This document shows, one piece after another, positions 13,071-26,049 of a DNA stretch of 64,000 bases. How positions within the stretch are numbered: the first letter of the stretch is position 1; each line of letters opens with the position of its first letter. A program made the translations under genes and the position numbers. The DNA comes from Molossus alvarezi (Eukaryota > Chordata > Mammalia > Chiroptera > Molossidae): NCBI GenBank assembly GCA_037176705.1, contig CM073889.1:56041596-56105595 (forward strand). The letters run 5' to 3'. The notes under the pieces were generated by a model. The model ran no database searches and had not been told where the DNA came from. It saw only the letters and a program-made list of their open reading frames with translations.

Positions 13071-13956
13071 ATGGTGAAACACAGAAACAAAAGCCAAATG
13101 AAAGAACAAGAGACCTCCACTGAAGATGATATCAATGTAGAGCAGGTAGGCAAGTTAACAGAGCTATAATTCAGAGCCATGATCTTGAGGAAGCTCAATA
13201 GCATGAGCAAGGACATAGAAATGCTGAAAATAAACCAATTGGAAATTAAAATCGACCAAGAAGAGATCAAGAGTGACATATCAGAAATAAAGAACACACT
13301 GGAAAGTCTAAACAGCAGAGTAGCGGAAGCTGAGAACTGGATCAGTGAATTAGACGACAGGGTAAAAAAAAATCAACCAATCACAAAACCAAAAGGAAAA
13401 AACGATTAAAAAACAGGAAGACAGCTTAAGAGAACTGTGGAACAACTGGAAACGTAATAATATTCGCATCATAGGAGTCCCCAAAGAAGAAGAAAATGAG
13501 CAAGGATTAGAGAATATATTCAAAGAAATAGTGACAGAAAACTGCCCTAATTTGGTAAAGGAAAAAGTCATTCAAATTCAAGAAGCACAGAGAGCCCCAA
13601 GTAAAAAGAACCCAAACAGGCCCACACCAAGACATATAGTAATTAAAATGCCAAAAATCAAAGACAAAGAGAGAATCCTAAAAGCAGCAAGAGATAAGCA
13701 ACAGGTTACCCACAAAGGAAACCCCATAAGGCTCCGAGCTGACTTCTCACAAGAAACACTACGGGCCAGAAGGGAATGGCATGAAGTAATCAAGGTCATG
13801 AAAAACAAGGATCTGAATCCAAGACTACTCTACCCAGCAAGGCCCTCATTCAAAATAGAAGGTCAAATAAAGAGCTTCCCAGACAAAAAAAAAAGTCTAA
13901 GGGAATATATTAACACCAAATCAGCTCTACAAGAAATGTTAAAAGAACTGCTGTAA
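13071..13956 (+). pseudogene. L1 ORF1 (RNA-binding protein), inactivated
   Basis: The frame opens at MVKHRNKSQMKEQETS. It is stopped by TAA at 13167-13169 (codon 33) in a context where a related L1 ORF1 would have a glutamate codon. It reopens as a coiled-coil-like segment (MSKDIEMLKINQLEIK, to about 13400), then is frameshifted near 13400. It continues in another frame through the conserved RRM/C-terminal region (PRHIVIKMPKIKDKERILKA) to the stop at 13954-13956. One nonsense and one frameshift suggest moderate age. Confidence 0.85.
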
Positions 13957-14001
13957 TTAGTAGAAGAAATAGAAAGAAAACTATAACCAAACCAAATAAA
14001 A

Positions 14002-17000
14002 ATGGCAATAAACAAGTACATATCAATAGTCACCTTAAATGTAAATGGACTGAATGCTCTGAGAAAAAGACACAGAGTAGCTGATTGGATAAGAAAGCAT
14101 GACTCATCTACATGTTGTTTACAAGAGACCCACCTCACAACAAAAGACTTGTGGGAGACTAGTTGCATGGCATCCATTTTATTAAAATCTGCTCTGCATA
14201 CAATGTTTCTGCATTCCTTTAAGTAACCATTTACTCAGCCAGTTATGCTCTGTTTATCTTTTGTTCCATCTATGATATTTATGTGATATTTATATGAAAT
14301 TGCTTCAGGGTGGTTACCACAAACTTATCGCTTGGCAACAAATATTCTTGTTTTTCTGCTTCTTGCACTATATATAATGTGGATCTCCCCAGAATAAAGA
14401 GACTTGATCAGAACCCTCCTTTTTCTCCATTTCTCGTGCCTCTTGTCCCTCCTCATCCTCACTCCCCCTCTAGAGTCCTCGTTGCTCGACCTGCGGGACG
14501 GGTCAAAGACTCACATAGGTTAAAAGTGAAAGGATATAAAAAAAAATCTTCTAAGGAAACAAAAAAAAAAACAAAAAAAAGCTGGGGTAGCAATACAAAT
14601 ATCTAATAACAAAGATTTCAAAATGAAGACCATAACTAGAAACAAAGAAGGTCACTACATAATATTGAAAGGATCTATCCAACAGGAAGATATAACCTTG
14701 GTAAACATATATGCACGCAATATAGGAGCACCAAAATATATTAAAAATCTTCTGAAGGACTTCAAAGGAGAAATCGATAGCAATACAATCATAGCAGGGA
14801 ACTTGAACACCCTGTTGACAGCACTGGATAGATCCTCTAGACAAAAAATTAGCAAGGAAACAGAGACTCTGAATGAAGCACTAGACTGAATGGATTTAAT
14901 AGATATCTACAGAGAATCAAACCCCAAAACTACAGAATTCACATTCTTCTCAAGTGCACATGGGACATTCTCAAAGATAGACCACATGATAGGACACAAA
15001 CAAAATCTCTACAAGTCCAAGAAGATTAAAATCATATCAAGCATCTTCTCAGATAACAATGGCATGCAACTAGAAATCAAGTGCAACAAGAACATGCAAA
15101 CACATTTGAAAACATTGAGGCTAAATAACATGTTATTGAACAATAAATGGGTTACCATGAAGATCAAGGAAGAAATTAAAAACTTCCTGCAAACCAATGA
15201 AAATGAACACAGAACACCACAAAATCTATTGGATGCAGTGAAAGCAGTTCTGAGAGGGAAGTTCATAGCACTACAGGCCTACCTCAAGAAACAAGAAAAA
15301 TTTCTAATTGACTGTATAACCTCACAACTTAAAGAATTAGAAAGCAAACAAAAAGAAAACCCCAGAGCAAGTACAAGGAAGAAAATAGTAAGGATCACAG
15401 CAGAAATAAATGACAGAGAGACCAAGAAAACAATTCAAAGGATCAAGGAAACCAAAGACCTGGTTTTTCCAAAAGGTAAACAAGGTGGATGGACCCTTAG
15501 CTAGACTCATCAAGAAACAAAGAGAGAAAACCCAAATGCACAAAATCAGAAATGAAAGAGGAGAAGTAACAACTGACACCACAGAAATACAAAAGATCAT
15601 TAACAGCTACTATGAACAATTATATGGCAACAAATTTGACAATCTAAGCGAAATTGACAAATTTCTAGAAACACACAGTCTCCCAAAACTGGACTGGGAA
15701 GAGATAGAAAACTTGAACAGACCAATACAACTAAGGAAACTGAAGAGGTAACCAAGACTCTCCCAGCAAACAACAGCCCAGGCCCAGATGGCTTCACAGG
15801 GGAGTTTTACCAATCATTCAAAGAATAACTAACACCCATTCTCCTCAAACTATTTCAAAATATTCAAGAAGAAGAAAGACTTCCAAACTCGTTTTATGAA
15901 GCCAGCATAATTCTAATTCCAAAACCAGAAAAAGACACTACAAAGAAAGAAAACTACAGGCCAATATCCCTGATGAACACAGATGCCAAAATCCTGAACA
16001 AAATACTAGCAAATCGGATCCAGCAATACATCAAAAAAATTATTCACCATGACCAAGTAGGATTCATCCCAGGGATGCAAGGCTGGTACAATATTCGCAA
16101 ATCAATAAATGTGATACAACACATAAACAAAATGAAGAATAAAACTACATAATCATATCAGTAGATGCTGAAAAAGCATTCGACAAAATCCAGCATCCAT
16201 TTCTGATAAAAATGCTCAGCAATGTGGGAATAGAGGGATCGTATCTCGCCATAATAAAGGCCATATATGAAAGACCTACAGCCAACATCATACTCAATGG
16301 GCAGAAACTAAAAAGATTTCCATTAAGAACAGGAACAAGAAAGCGATGTCCACTTTTGCCACTCTTATTTAACATAGTACTGGAAGTCTTAGCCACAGCA
16401 ATCAGACAGGAAGAAAAAAATAAAAGGGATCCAAATTGGAAAGGAGAAAGTGAAAGAGTCATTATTTATAGATGACATATTATACATAAAAAACCCTAAA
16501 GACTCCATCAAAAATCCACTAGACTTAATAAATGAATTTGGCAGAGTAGCAGGATACAAAATTAACATCAAGAAATCGACGGCATTCTTATACACCAATG
16601 ATGAACTCACAGAAAGAGAAACTAAGAAAAAAATCCCATTTTCCATAGCAGCAAAAAAATTAAGATACCTAGGAATAAACTTAACCAAAGAAGTAAAGGA
16701 CCTACTTGCAGAAAACTACAGGTCATTGAAAAAAGAAATAGAGGAAGATATAAAAAACTGAAACCACATACCCTGTTCATGGATTGGAAGAATTAACATC
16801 ATTAAAATGTCCATACTACCCAAAGCAATCTAGATTCAATGCAATCTCCATCAAAATACCAACAGCATACTTCACAGAATTAGAACAAGTACTTCAAAAG
16901 TTCTTATGGAACCAAAAAAGACCTCGAATAGCCACAGCAATCTTGAAAAAGAAGAACAAAGTTGGAGGGATCACATTACCAGATTTCAGGTTATACTACA

Positions 17001-18177
17001 AAGCCACTGTAATCAAAACAGCCTGGCACTGGCACAAGAACAGGCATATAGACCAGTGGAACAGAACAGAGAACCCAGAAATGGACCCAAGACAATATGC
17101 TCAATTAATATTTGACAAAGGTAGCAATAGCATACAGTGGAGTAAAGACAGCCTCTTTAATAAATGGTGTTGGGAAAATTGGACAGCTACATGCAGAAAA
17201 ATGAAACTAGACCATCAACTTACACCCTACACAAGAATAAACTCAAAATGGATAAAAGACTTAAATGTGACTCATGAATCCATAAAAATCCTAGAAGAAA
17301 CTGTAGGCAACAAAATTTCAGACATCATACACAGCAGAATTTTCACTGATACAATAGAAACAAAAAAGAAAATGAACACATGGGACTACATCAAACTCAA
17401 AAGCTTCTGCACAGTGAAAGATACAATCATCAATACGGAAAGGCTACCCACTATATGGGAGAGCATAATTGCCAATGATATATCAGATAAGGGGTTAATT
17501 TCCAATATATAGAGAGTGCTCATACAACTCAACAAAGGAAGACAAAGAACCCATTTAAAAATGGGCAGAGGAACTAAATAGACACCTCTCCAAACAGGAC
17601 ATACAAATGGGTAAGAGACATATGAAGAAATGCTCAACATCACTAATCATCAGAGAGATGCAAATTAAAAAACAATGAGGTATCACCTCACACCTGTCAG
17701 AATGGCCACCATCGACAAATCATCAAACAACAAGTGTTGGCGAGGGTGTGGAGAAAAGGGGACTTTAGTGCACTGCTGGTGGGAATGCAGACAGGTGTAG
17801 CCACTATGGAATGCAATATGGTGTTACCTCAAAAAATTAAAAATTGAACTTCCATTTGACCCAGTGATCTCGCTTCTAGTAATATACCCTAAGAAGCCTG
17901 AAACACCAATCATAAAGAATATATGTACCCCCATGTTCGGAGCAGCAATATTTACAATAGCTAATATCTGGAAACAGCCCAAATGTCTATCAGTAGATGA
18001 ATGGATAAAAAAGCCATGGTACATATACACAATGGAGTACTATGCAGCTATAAGAGAGAAAGATCTCTTATCCTTTGAGACAACATGGAGGGACCTGGAG
18101 AGTATTATCCTAAGCGAAACAAGCTAAACAGAGAAAGACAAGTATCATATAATCTCACTTATTTGTACAATATATTG
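14002..18177 (+). pseudogene. L1 ORF2 (endonuclease-reverse transcriptase), interrupted and frameshifted
   Basis: Segments in several frames cover the whole ORF2. The endonuclease start is SIVTLNVNGLNA (14026 on). The RT domain follows, with the palm motif seen as LFIDDILYI near 16465-16490 (canonical L1 has F-A-D-D). The C-terminal part includes [13 protein letters not shown] and ends near LSETS. The frame is broken by a 356-bp solo LTR at 14150 and by several frameshifts and stops (for example near 15500, 15750, 16140 and 17510), so it encodes no working protein. Confidence 0.88.
14150..14505 (+). mobile_element. Solo LTR inserted in L1 ORF2
   Basis: The 356-bp insert begins TGTGGGAGAC and ends GACGGGTCA, with canonical TG...CA ends. 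It is flanked by AAGACT on both sides (14144-14149 and 14506-14511). Inside are a TATATAA at about 14370, AATAAAG at about 14394, and a C/T-rich downstream half resembling U5. L1 ORF2 reads across when the insert and one AAGACT are removed. A 6-bp duplication points to a class II (betaretrovirus-like) ERV, but no internal viral sequence remains to confirm it. Confidence 0.88.
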
Positions 18178-18389
18178 AACGTAACAGTCTGAAGAACAGG
18201 GTAGTCCCAGACACGTGGAAGTACGGTACAGACTGACAATCCCCAGAAGAGGTGGGGGGGGATAAACCACAGAACTTATATGCATGTATGAATGACCAAT
18301 GGACATGGATAACAAAGGTGGGGACAGGGTGGGGAGGGAGGGGGAGAAGGGTGTCAATGGGAGAAAAAGTAGAAACATCTGTAACAAAA

Positions 18390-18390
18390 A

Positions 18391-18437
<47 letters not shown>

Positions 18438-18445
18438 AATTTTTT
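18390..18445 (+). repeat. (AAAT)n simple repeat, tail of the L1
   Basis: About a dozen AAAT units directly following the L1 terminus ACATCTGTAACAAAAATAAA. Confidence 0.92.
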
Positions 18446-19558
18446 TAAAAAATAAAATAAAAACATAATTGAGTATCTACTATGTGTCTGTCCCACAGAG
18501 AGTAATTCAGATGTCTCTGTCCCTGTGATGTCCCCTATAAGGCTAATGGGAACAACAGGTAGAAGCCAGCCTGCAGCAGAGGAGTGGAGGCATAAGGTGA
18601 AACTGAAGTCTAGCCTGTGAGGGAATTATTCCAGCTCCCCACCCCACCCTGAGGCCACTTCAGAAATGACCGGCTCCATCTCACCAGGAGTGAGGCCTCT
18701 AGGTTACCCAAAGCACCAGAGTTGCATACACCATCTTCTTCATTCAGCAGTTTCCAAGGCCTACTGAGGCTCCAGCCAACATAGAATGCCAGACTTGGGG
18801 GGTAGGGGAATATGTCCCAGGGCTTAATTTATGGGTTGCATCCTGGGATGCCCACTCAAATCTTATTCCAACCTGGACGGGGTGACTTTGAAAAAAAACC
18901 ACGAGACATGCTGAGAGGAAACAAAAGAGATGCTAAGTAAAATGTTTAAAAACAATTAATTTTAAATAATTACAGCTTTACCAAAAGCTATGGCTATGAT
19001 TTCCTTCTGACTTTGATTATAACCTTCCAGCAAAAATATCTGCCTTAAGAAGGCAAAGTCTTTGCATTATTTTCTATTCCTAGCATGACTACCAAAATAT
19101 TCTTTGATTTAACATCTGATATGTTTTGTTCTCAAGGGCAAGCCCCATGAGAAGAAAAATGTATCTGAACAGAATGAAATATGACTACCTGTTTCCATTT
19201 TTCTTTCCTGTTGGTTTCTACTCAAATATTCTGCATTAATTTAAACTCAAGGCTGCATCTCTGATGTTTTATTGCTCTCACACTGTCATCCAAACTGAAG
19301 TAAAGTCACCCGCTGTCCAACTCCAGGATAAAGTGCTGCAGATACCGCTCAACTTGAGAGTCTCCTAGAGATTGCTAAAAGGCACTCCAATTTAGAAAGA
19401 GATCAGGTGGGGTCAGAGAGTGATAAGGTAGCAGGAAAACTTGTATCTGAATAGAAGCATACTTGGCACTGAGGGAAGCCGACTTCCTACTGGACATAAA
19501 GTCTTTAAGCAAGTTAACACAAGAGACACCAGTAGAGAACATCACAAAAGTGGCACTG

Positions 19559-19786
19559 GCCCTGGCCGGTATGGCTCAGTTGGTTGAGCATCATTCAGTG
19601 CACCAAAAGGTTATTAGTTTGATTCCCAGCCAGGGCACATGCCCAGGTTGTGGGCTCAGTACCCAGAGGGGGTGTGCAGGAGACAGCAGATCGATGTTTT
19701 ACCTTCACATCAGTGTCTCTCTCTCTTTTTCCCTTTCTCTCTCCCCTTTCCCATCCTCTTTTTCTAAAATCAATTTTTTAAAAATC
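19559..19786 (+). mobile_element. VES-type SINE (older subfamily)
   Basis: Head GCCCTGGCCGGTATGGCTC, end TTTTTCTAAAATCAATTTTT. Confidence 0.87.
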
Positions 19787-21559
19787 TGGTTGAAAACACA
19801 TATTCCACATTCATTAACACACAGAAACACCCTGTTTCATGGGTCCAAAGAGAGTATCTCAGACAGACTGCAAGCATACTCCTTCATAATATAGGACAAA
19901 GGGACAAGCACTTTCTCCACATTGGCACTAAGAGGTCAGAAAGCTTGTAAAACACAGAAAGCAAAGCAGCTTGTTTTACGAAGAATACCCTCTCCCAGGC
20001 TGTGGAGATAAAATTCCTGGAGTTGCTATTTTCCCTCCAGAGCGCATAATCCTGAGTTAGACTTACAAGACTTTGACAGCTCTCGTCAGCTGTGTCCAGG
20101 GAGACCACTTAAATGGTAAGCACAGGAAGCAAGAGATCAGGGAGGCAAGAGAACCAGGGCAACAAGTGGTAGCAGAAGAGCTGCTGTTCATTAACCATGA
20201 GAACAAAAGACCAGGAGACAATACACTGTTAATCCTAGCAGCCACTAGAGGACTATAAATTGCCAAACCAAGATACCAGCATTTTTCAGCTCTCCTCTTT
20301 CCTGCCAGAATTAGATTAAGGATGGGTGCAAGTCCCTCATCCCCACCCAAGTCTTTAAAACATACATTACTGAATTTTTTTGAAGTTCTAACCCTGAGAG
20401 GTTTATACTCTAAAATGGATTACAGAAAAATAGTGCCCTGAAACACCACTACAGGGGATTGGAGGGGACAGGCACACTTTGTCATTTATGTTGAGAATGA
20501 CCGAGTATGGGCATTCAACATGTAGTCAAATCAACACAGCTTCAAACAGAGCTCTGACACTTATGAACTGTGCTTTCTGACCTCTCTGAGCCTCTGCTTT
20601 TTCATCTACAAAATGGGAATATCATTTCTTACCTCACACAGTTACTGTGAGGGTTACATGAAAAAATAAGCATGAGGGTAGCATTAAATAAATCAGAAGT
20701 ACTACTGTCATTGTTAACACCAAAGTACCCTTAGGAGTTTTATCTATGGCCACATGGATCACGGAGATAAAACCCAATTTTCTCCAAGTTAAGAAAGAAT
20801 TCCCTTTGTACATGAAAGTATTTAGGGGGAGCAACAGAATTAAAGAGAGCCAGCTTTAAGATTAAATTTCTGAGATATCATCATAGAACTCAGAAAATAG
20901 TTCTAATTTCCTTCTACTAAGAATAATGTATTCAGTAAGTGGTCTAAACCATTCACAATAGGCTGGGAACTCTAACAAAAGCCCAATCTTCCAACAATCC
21001 CAGGTATAGCTGCGGTGCCTGCTGCTAGCAGGAATACCTGCCCAGTGATCTTGCATCTTTCTAAAGCTTCAACCTGATCATTTCACAAACCTGCTTTAAA
21101 AGTTTCCCAGTACCCTTAGGAGAAATCTAAACTAAGAGCCTAATCTAAGTCCAACACATACCACTCTCTGGGCTCTGGCTAATCAACACTTTTATCTTCA
21201 TCTTCAGCACACCATGCTGATTTCCATCTGCACCTAAATGCTGGCAGTTATTTCGGATTCTAAATAGACAAGACAGCAGGTTTAAGCCTCAAAGCCCTGC
21301 CCAGGTATTTTTCTCTATTAGGAAAGCTCTTCTTTCCCTATTATACCTTACCCACCTCCCCCAGTAAAATAAGTTATTCCTGTTTTTGTCCTTTGTGCAA
21401 AGAGCTCTAATAAGTCACTCTGTACATGGGATAGTGCCCTCCTCCAGGCTCTAATGTCAGCTCCTAGAGGGAAGGAAAAGAATCAACATGCATTATGGAA
21501 CTACTTCAAACTGGTTGCTTTCTGCTCACTATAAGCAACTAGCCCAAGAGCTGGTAAAC

Positions 21560-22300
21560 AGCTTCATTTATTCAGTACTTACCAAGAGCCTACCACACAC
21601 CAGGCTCTAAACTAAGAAGTGAGAATACACGGGTGAACAAGACAGACATGGTTCCTGCTCTATTCTCATGGAAGATAGAGACAATCAACAAGTAAACACA
21701 TAAAGAGTATCAGATAGTGAAAAGGGCTATACAGAAATAAAATATGGACATGAGAAAGTATGAGGGGAAGAGAGGTGGGGACACTTTCAATATGTAAGTC
21801 AGAGGAGGCCTCTCTGAGGTGACATTCAAACTGAGACATAAATGATGGGGAACCAGATATACAAACAGAGGGAACAGCGGTGCAAAGACTGGCCCATTCA
21901 ATAAGTAGAAATGAGGCCAGTGTGGTTGAAGGTGGGGGTAGAAAGGGATGAGGCTCAGAGAAAAGTAAGGTCAGATCATAAAGGGGGTCTCTCTTCCTGT
22001 GGGCTATAAAAAGATAGCTGGGTTTTACTCTAAGCACATTGAGAAGCCAGTGGGAAGTCGTGACGCTGAGGGTTGATATGATCTGATGAACATTTGTAAG
22101 AGGAATACACTGCCTACTGTGTGGGGAATGAATTAAGAAAGAGAAGTGCAAGTGGCTAGGAGAGGAAGAACAAAGTCCAGAACTGTAAGAGTCCAGCTGC
22201 CACAAGCCCGAATTTGGCCTCTGGAGACATTTCAAGAGGGCAAAGATATCCATGGGTTTATGGATCATGAGGATAACTAAAGATATTGAGCAGATCCAGG
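21560..22300 (-). repeat. Ancient mammalian interspersed repeat, probably MIR/L2-type
   Basis: TACCACACACCAGGCTCTAA, GAACAAGACAGACATGGTTC and AGGAGGCCTCTCTGAGG follow the order of a common old mammalian repeat. Related segments occur at 27560-27860, 28820-29080 and 60120-60240. A 200-codon minus-strand frame here is incidental. Confidence 0.5.
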
Positions 22301-23578
22301 TTAAGGGTAGCAGATTTAGGTTCCAACATTATTAGTCCAGGGTATTTTACTTTCCAAACTTCAGAGTTCTCTTTGAAGACTAGGGCTAACCCTCCCCCTC
22401 CCACCACATGCCCACCACTTGAGATTGTTGCATAGAATCAAATTCTTAGCAATGGGCATGGGACAGAGCAGGACCTCAAATGTGATCATCCTTACCCTCA
22501 AAAGAAAAGAAAAAAAAATTTTTTTTCTCATTTCCCTGAAAAGGAGGGTGAGAATCTGACCTATCTAAGGATAAAGATAGCAGCCATGGTCTCATTATTC
22601 CAATGTGCTCCAGTCACATTTCAATGCCTGTAAGAAGAAAGTCTTACTCAGGAGGCGAGAAAAAAGTTAAAAGAGCCACAATGTATATATAAGAGAAAAA
22701 TTCCTCTTCTTTTCTTCTGCAGTTTTATAGTCTAGACCAAGGACTTGCCAAATTCTTGGGAGCATTGGTTATATAAGATCAGGCCAGTATCTGAAACCTT
22801 CTTGTCCTATGAAGAGCTTCTCTATACACGTATATGTTAGAAGGGATCAAGGGCAGTACAAAGTGGCCTGAGGAAGCATGGGAAAAACCTCTAGATTTGA
22901 GGTGAAGCAGATCTGGACTGTGCCACATACTAGCAGCACCTCTAAGTCCCAATTTCCTAAACTGCTAAATGGTAACCACTACGTTTTTTGTAGGGTTTGC
23001 CCAGAAAGTGGCAAACATGCCAGAAAAGCAATGCCAATGAAGAGCTTTGTAGTTACCACTATTTGCCATTGTTCAGAAGGTCCAGAATTTGGTTCAAAAG
23101 TCATGCAGTTAGTAAAGTGTCTGAAAGCCAAGCTCCAAACCTTGTTCTGATTCCAAAAGTTATCCTTCATCACTATATACTAAAAAAGACTAAGAATTTG
23201 CCTTCTCACTTTTTTTACCTATATCTTCCACCTCCAACCTAGACTGGCTCACAGTACATGCTTAAAATATATTTGGATGTGACCAAACAGAATTCAGTTA
23301 CAAAGGGAGGGGAAAAGGTACACAAGATCATGTGCCCCTTAATATTCATCTGATGACTGAAATATATGACTTGAGTAGAAGACTTTAGGCAGTGTGACCT
23401 TGGCCAGATCCTCTCTCCTCTTTGAGCCTCCATTTCCACTACTATAAAATGGAGAAATTCTCTCAGATTGCCCACATGCAGGAGTGGGGAACCTTTTATC
23501 TACCAAGGGCCATTTGGATATTTCTAACATCATTCACGGACCATACAAAATTATCAACTTAAAAATTAGCCCTGGCCA

Positions 23579-23698
23579 GTTTGGCTCAGTGGTAGAACGT
23601 TGGTCTGCAGACCAGAGTCACGGGTTTGATTCTGGTCAAGGGCACGTACCTTTGTTGCGGTTCAGTCCCGGGCCCTGGTCCGGGTCGTGCGGGAGGTA
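23579..23698 (+). mobile_element. VES head fused to another SINE
   Basis: A VES tRNA-like head and proximal body stop abruptly at GTGCGGGAGGTAACC and continue without an A-tail into the next SINE. Confidence 0.85.
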
Positions 23699-23905
23699 AC
23701 CAACTGCTCAGTAGCTGAGCATTGACTCATGCACTAGGAAGACACCAGTTCGATTCCTGGTCAGGGCACATGCCCAGGTTGTGGGCCAAACCTCCAGTGG
23801 GGGACATGCAGGAGGTAGCCAATCAATGTTCTCTCTCATCAATGTTTCAGTCTGTCTCTCCCTCTCCTTTCCTCTCTAAAAAAAAATTAAAATAAAAAAA
23901 TAATG
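23699..23905 (+). mobile_element. VES-type SINE lacking its extreme head
   Basis: Begins within the A-box region (CTGCTCAGTAGCTGAGC), complete from there to the A-rich tail. Confidence 0.85.
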
Positions 23906-23914
23906 AGCCAGCTA

Positions 23915-24130
23915 GCCTGGCCAGTGTGGCTCAGTGGACTGAGCATCGACCCATGGACTGAGAGGTCCCAGTTCAATTCCTGGTCAGGGCACATGCCTGA
24001 GTTGCGAGTTCAGTCCCTGGTAGGGGGTGTGCAAGAGGCAGTCAATCTATGTTTCTCACATTGATGTTTCTCTCTCTCTTTCCCTTTCTCTCTCTCTAAA
24101 AAAAAATAAATTAAAAAAATATATAAAAAA
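23915..24130 (+). mobile_element. VES-type SINE, third in a head-to-tail row
   Basis: Head GCCTGGCCAGTGTGGCTCAG, tail of A-rich ATAAATTAAAAAAATATATAA. Three SINEs in the same orientation lie back to back over 550 bp. Confidence 0.88.
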
Positions 24131-24499
24131 TAATTATCTGCCCAATATATATTCCCATATGTGCTTGTAGGTATAGAGACTATCGCTGGAAGGAAAACAC
24201 AAGGAAATGAAAAACAGGGAAGATAACCAGGTACTTAGGTCAGCAGTAAGAAGACTTTTTTTTAGCAATATGCCCTTTTGTGTGTCATTGGCTTGTATCA
24301 CTGTGTCATTTTTCTCTAAAAACAAAACAAGTTTTAAAGCCTTGTTCATAAACTTATGTGTAGTAAAATGGATCTAGAAAAGTAATCCACAAAGGTATAA
24401 GTGGCTTCCTCTGGAGAAATAGGAGGGGTAATTAGGGAACTTTTGCCGGATTTGTAATGTTCAATTTCTTCACAAGTAGAACATATTCATGTAATATCT

Positions 24500-25020
24500 C
24501 TGTAATTAAAATTAAGTGGTACAACTTAGGAGGGCATTTTGGCAGTATCCATCATGACTGAAAAAACACATGCCCTTTGCCCTAGCCAGTTTTCCAGAAG
24601 CTGCCAAAGACTACTGTGCTAGAAAATTCATTGCAACATCATTAGCAAAAACTAGAAAGAACATAAATATCCATCATTAAGAGATAGTTAAGAAAATGTT
24701 GGTGCCCTGGCCGGTTTGGCTCAGCGGTTAGAGCGTCGGCCTGCGGTCCTGAGAGACCCGGGTTCGGTTCCCGCTAAGGGCGCGTACCTCGGTTGCAGTT
24801 TGTCCCCGGCCCTGGTTGGTTGTGCGGGTGGCAGCCACTTGATGTGTTCCTTTCACATCGATGTTTCTCTCTCTCTCTCTCTGTTCCTCTCTCCCCCTCC
24901 CACTCTACCTGAACAAAAAATGGAAAAATGTCCTCGGGTGAGGATAAAAAAAAAAAAAAAAAAAGAAAATGTTGGTGCAAGTATACAATGAAATTTTATG
25001 AGACCTTTAAAAAGAATGAT
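24500..25020 (+). repeat. Old L1 3'-region remnant, split by a VES
   Basis: CTAGAAAGAACATAAATATC and TACAATGAAATTTTATGAGA match the conserved end of L1 ORF2/3' UTR in many old mammalian L1s. Similar 3' remnants lie at 26050-26370 and 33000-33350. Confidence 0.6.
24704..24963 (+). mobile_element. VES SINE, young
   Basis: Close to the consensus. Flanked by AGAAAATGTTGGTG before and after, with an 18-A tail. Confidence 0.94.
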
Positions 25021-25975
25021 GTAAGTTAAAGACAAAGAAAGAATCTTAAAAGCAGCAAGAGAAAAGCAGTTCGTTACCTGCAAAGGATCTCCCATAATAC
25101 TGTCAGCTGATTTCTCAAAAGAAACTTTGCAGGCCCTGGCCAGTTTAGCTCAGCAGTTAGAGCATCGGCCTGCAGTCCAGAGAGACCCGGGTTCGGTTCC
25201 CTCTAAGGGCACATACCTCGGTTGCAGTTTGTCCCCGGCCCTGGTTGGGTCGTGCAGGTGGCAACCACTCGATGTTTCACGTCAATGTTTCTCTCTCTCT
25301 CTTCCTCTCTCTCCCTCCCACTCTATCTGAACAAAAAACAAAACAAAAAAAATGTCCTCGGGTGAGGATAAAAAAAAGAAGAAACTTTGCAGGCCAGAAA
25401 GGAGTGGCAAGAGATATTCAAGGTGATGAAAAGCAACAACTTACAACCAAGATTACTCTACCCTGCAAAGCTATCATTTAGAATTGATGGACCTAACAAG
25501 TTTCCCAGACAACAAAAAGCTAAAGGAGTTCATCACCACCAAACCAGTATTATATGAAATGTTGAAGGGTTTTCTTGAAAGAGAAGAACAACAAAAATAG
25601 GAACAATAAAATGGCAATTAATGCATATCTATCAACAATTGAATGTACAAACAAAATGAGCAAGTAGAATAGAAACAAACTCATACAGAGAACTTTTTGT
25701 TGCTTGCCAGATGGGAGGGGACTGGAGTGGATGGGTGAAGAAGATGAAAGAATTAAGTACAAATTAGCTGTTAGACTGATGAACCTCAAAGGGAAGGGGG
25801 GAGAGAGAGTGGGATGATATAAACCCAAGAACTTTTATGCATATATGCATAAACAATAGACACTGACAAGAGTGTGGGAAAGACAGGAGGGGGGCGGGAT
25901 TGGGGAGAAGGGGGTCAATGGGGAAAAAAGGGGAGACATCTGTAATACATTCAACAATAAAGATGAGTTAAAAAA
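25021..25975 (+). mobile_element. 5'-truncated HAL1 fragment split by a VES
   Basis: It starts within the ORF1 C-terminal region (AAAGACAAAGAAAGAATC) and continues after the SINE through the ORF1 end. It runs directly into an L1-like 3' UTR and ends ACATCTGTAATACATTC...AATAAAG near 25965. It parallels the 36538 element from about 38535 on. No ORF2 lies between ORF1 and the tail. Confidence 0.8.
25133..25377 (+). mobile_element. VES SINE within HAL1 fragment
   Basis: Full-length copy, flanked by AAGAAACTTTGCAG at 25119-25132 and again at about 25378-25391. The host HAL1 sequence resumes exactly. Confidence 0.93.
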
Positions 25976-26049
25976 AGAAAGAAAGAAAAACATCCCAGCC
26001 ATTGTTAATTAAAACCAACAAACACAAATAATCAGTGACAGACACCAGA

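Larger units (their letters stand above)
12246..18460 (+). mobile_element. Near full-length LINE-1 element, ORFs broken, with a solo LTR inside
   Basis: The 5' end has a YY1-like ATGGCGGC at 12261-12268, as expected for an L1 promoter. A roughly 0.8-kb 5' UTR, ORF1, a short spacer, ORF2 and a 3' UTR with a G-rich stretch at about 18315-18350 follow. The element ends in an (AAAT)n tail at about 18390-18440. It runs antisense to EEFSEC in intron 1. I could not find a clear target-site duplication. Without the LTR insertion it would be about 5.85 kb, close to a complete mammalian L1. Confidence 0.9.

Noticed and set aside
21666..22268. 200-codon minus-strand open frame
   Set aside because: Lies in an old interspersed repeat whose plus-strand landmarks are recognisable. 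Its composition is Ser/His/Leu-rich, with no domain and no promoter; it is a chance frame.
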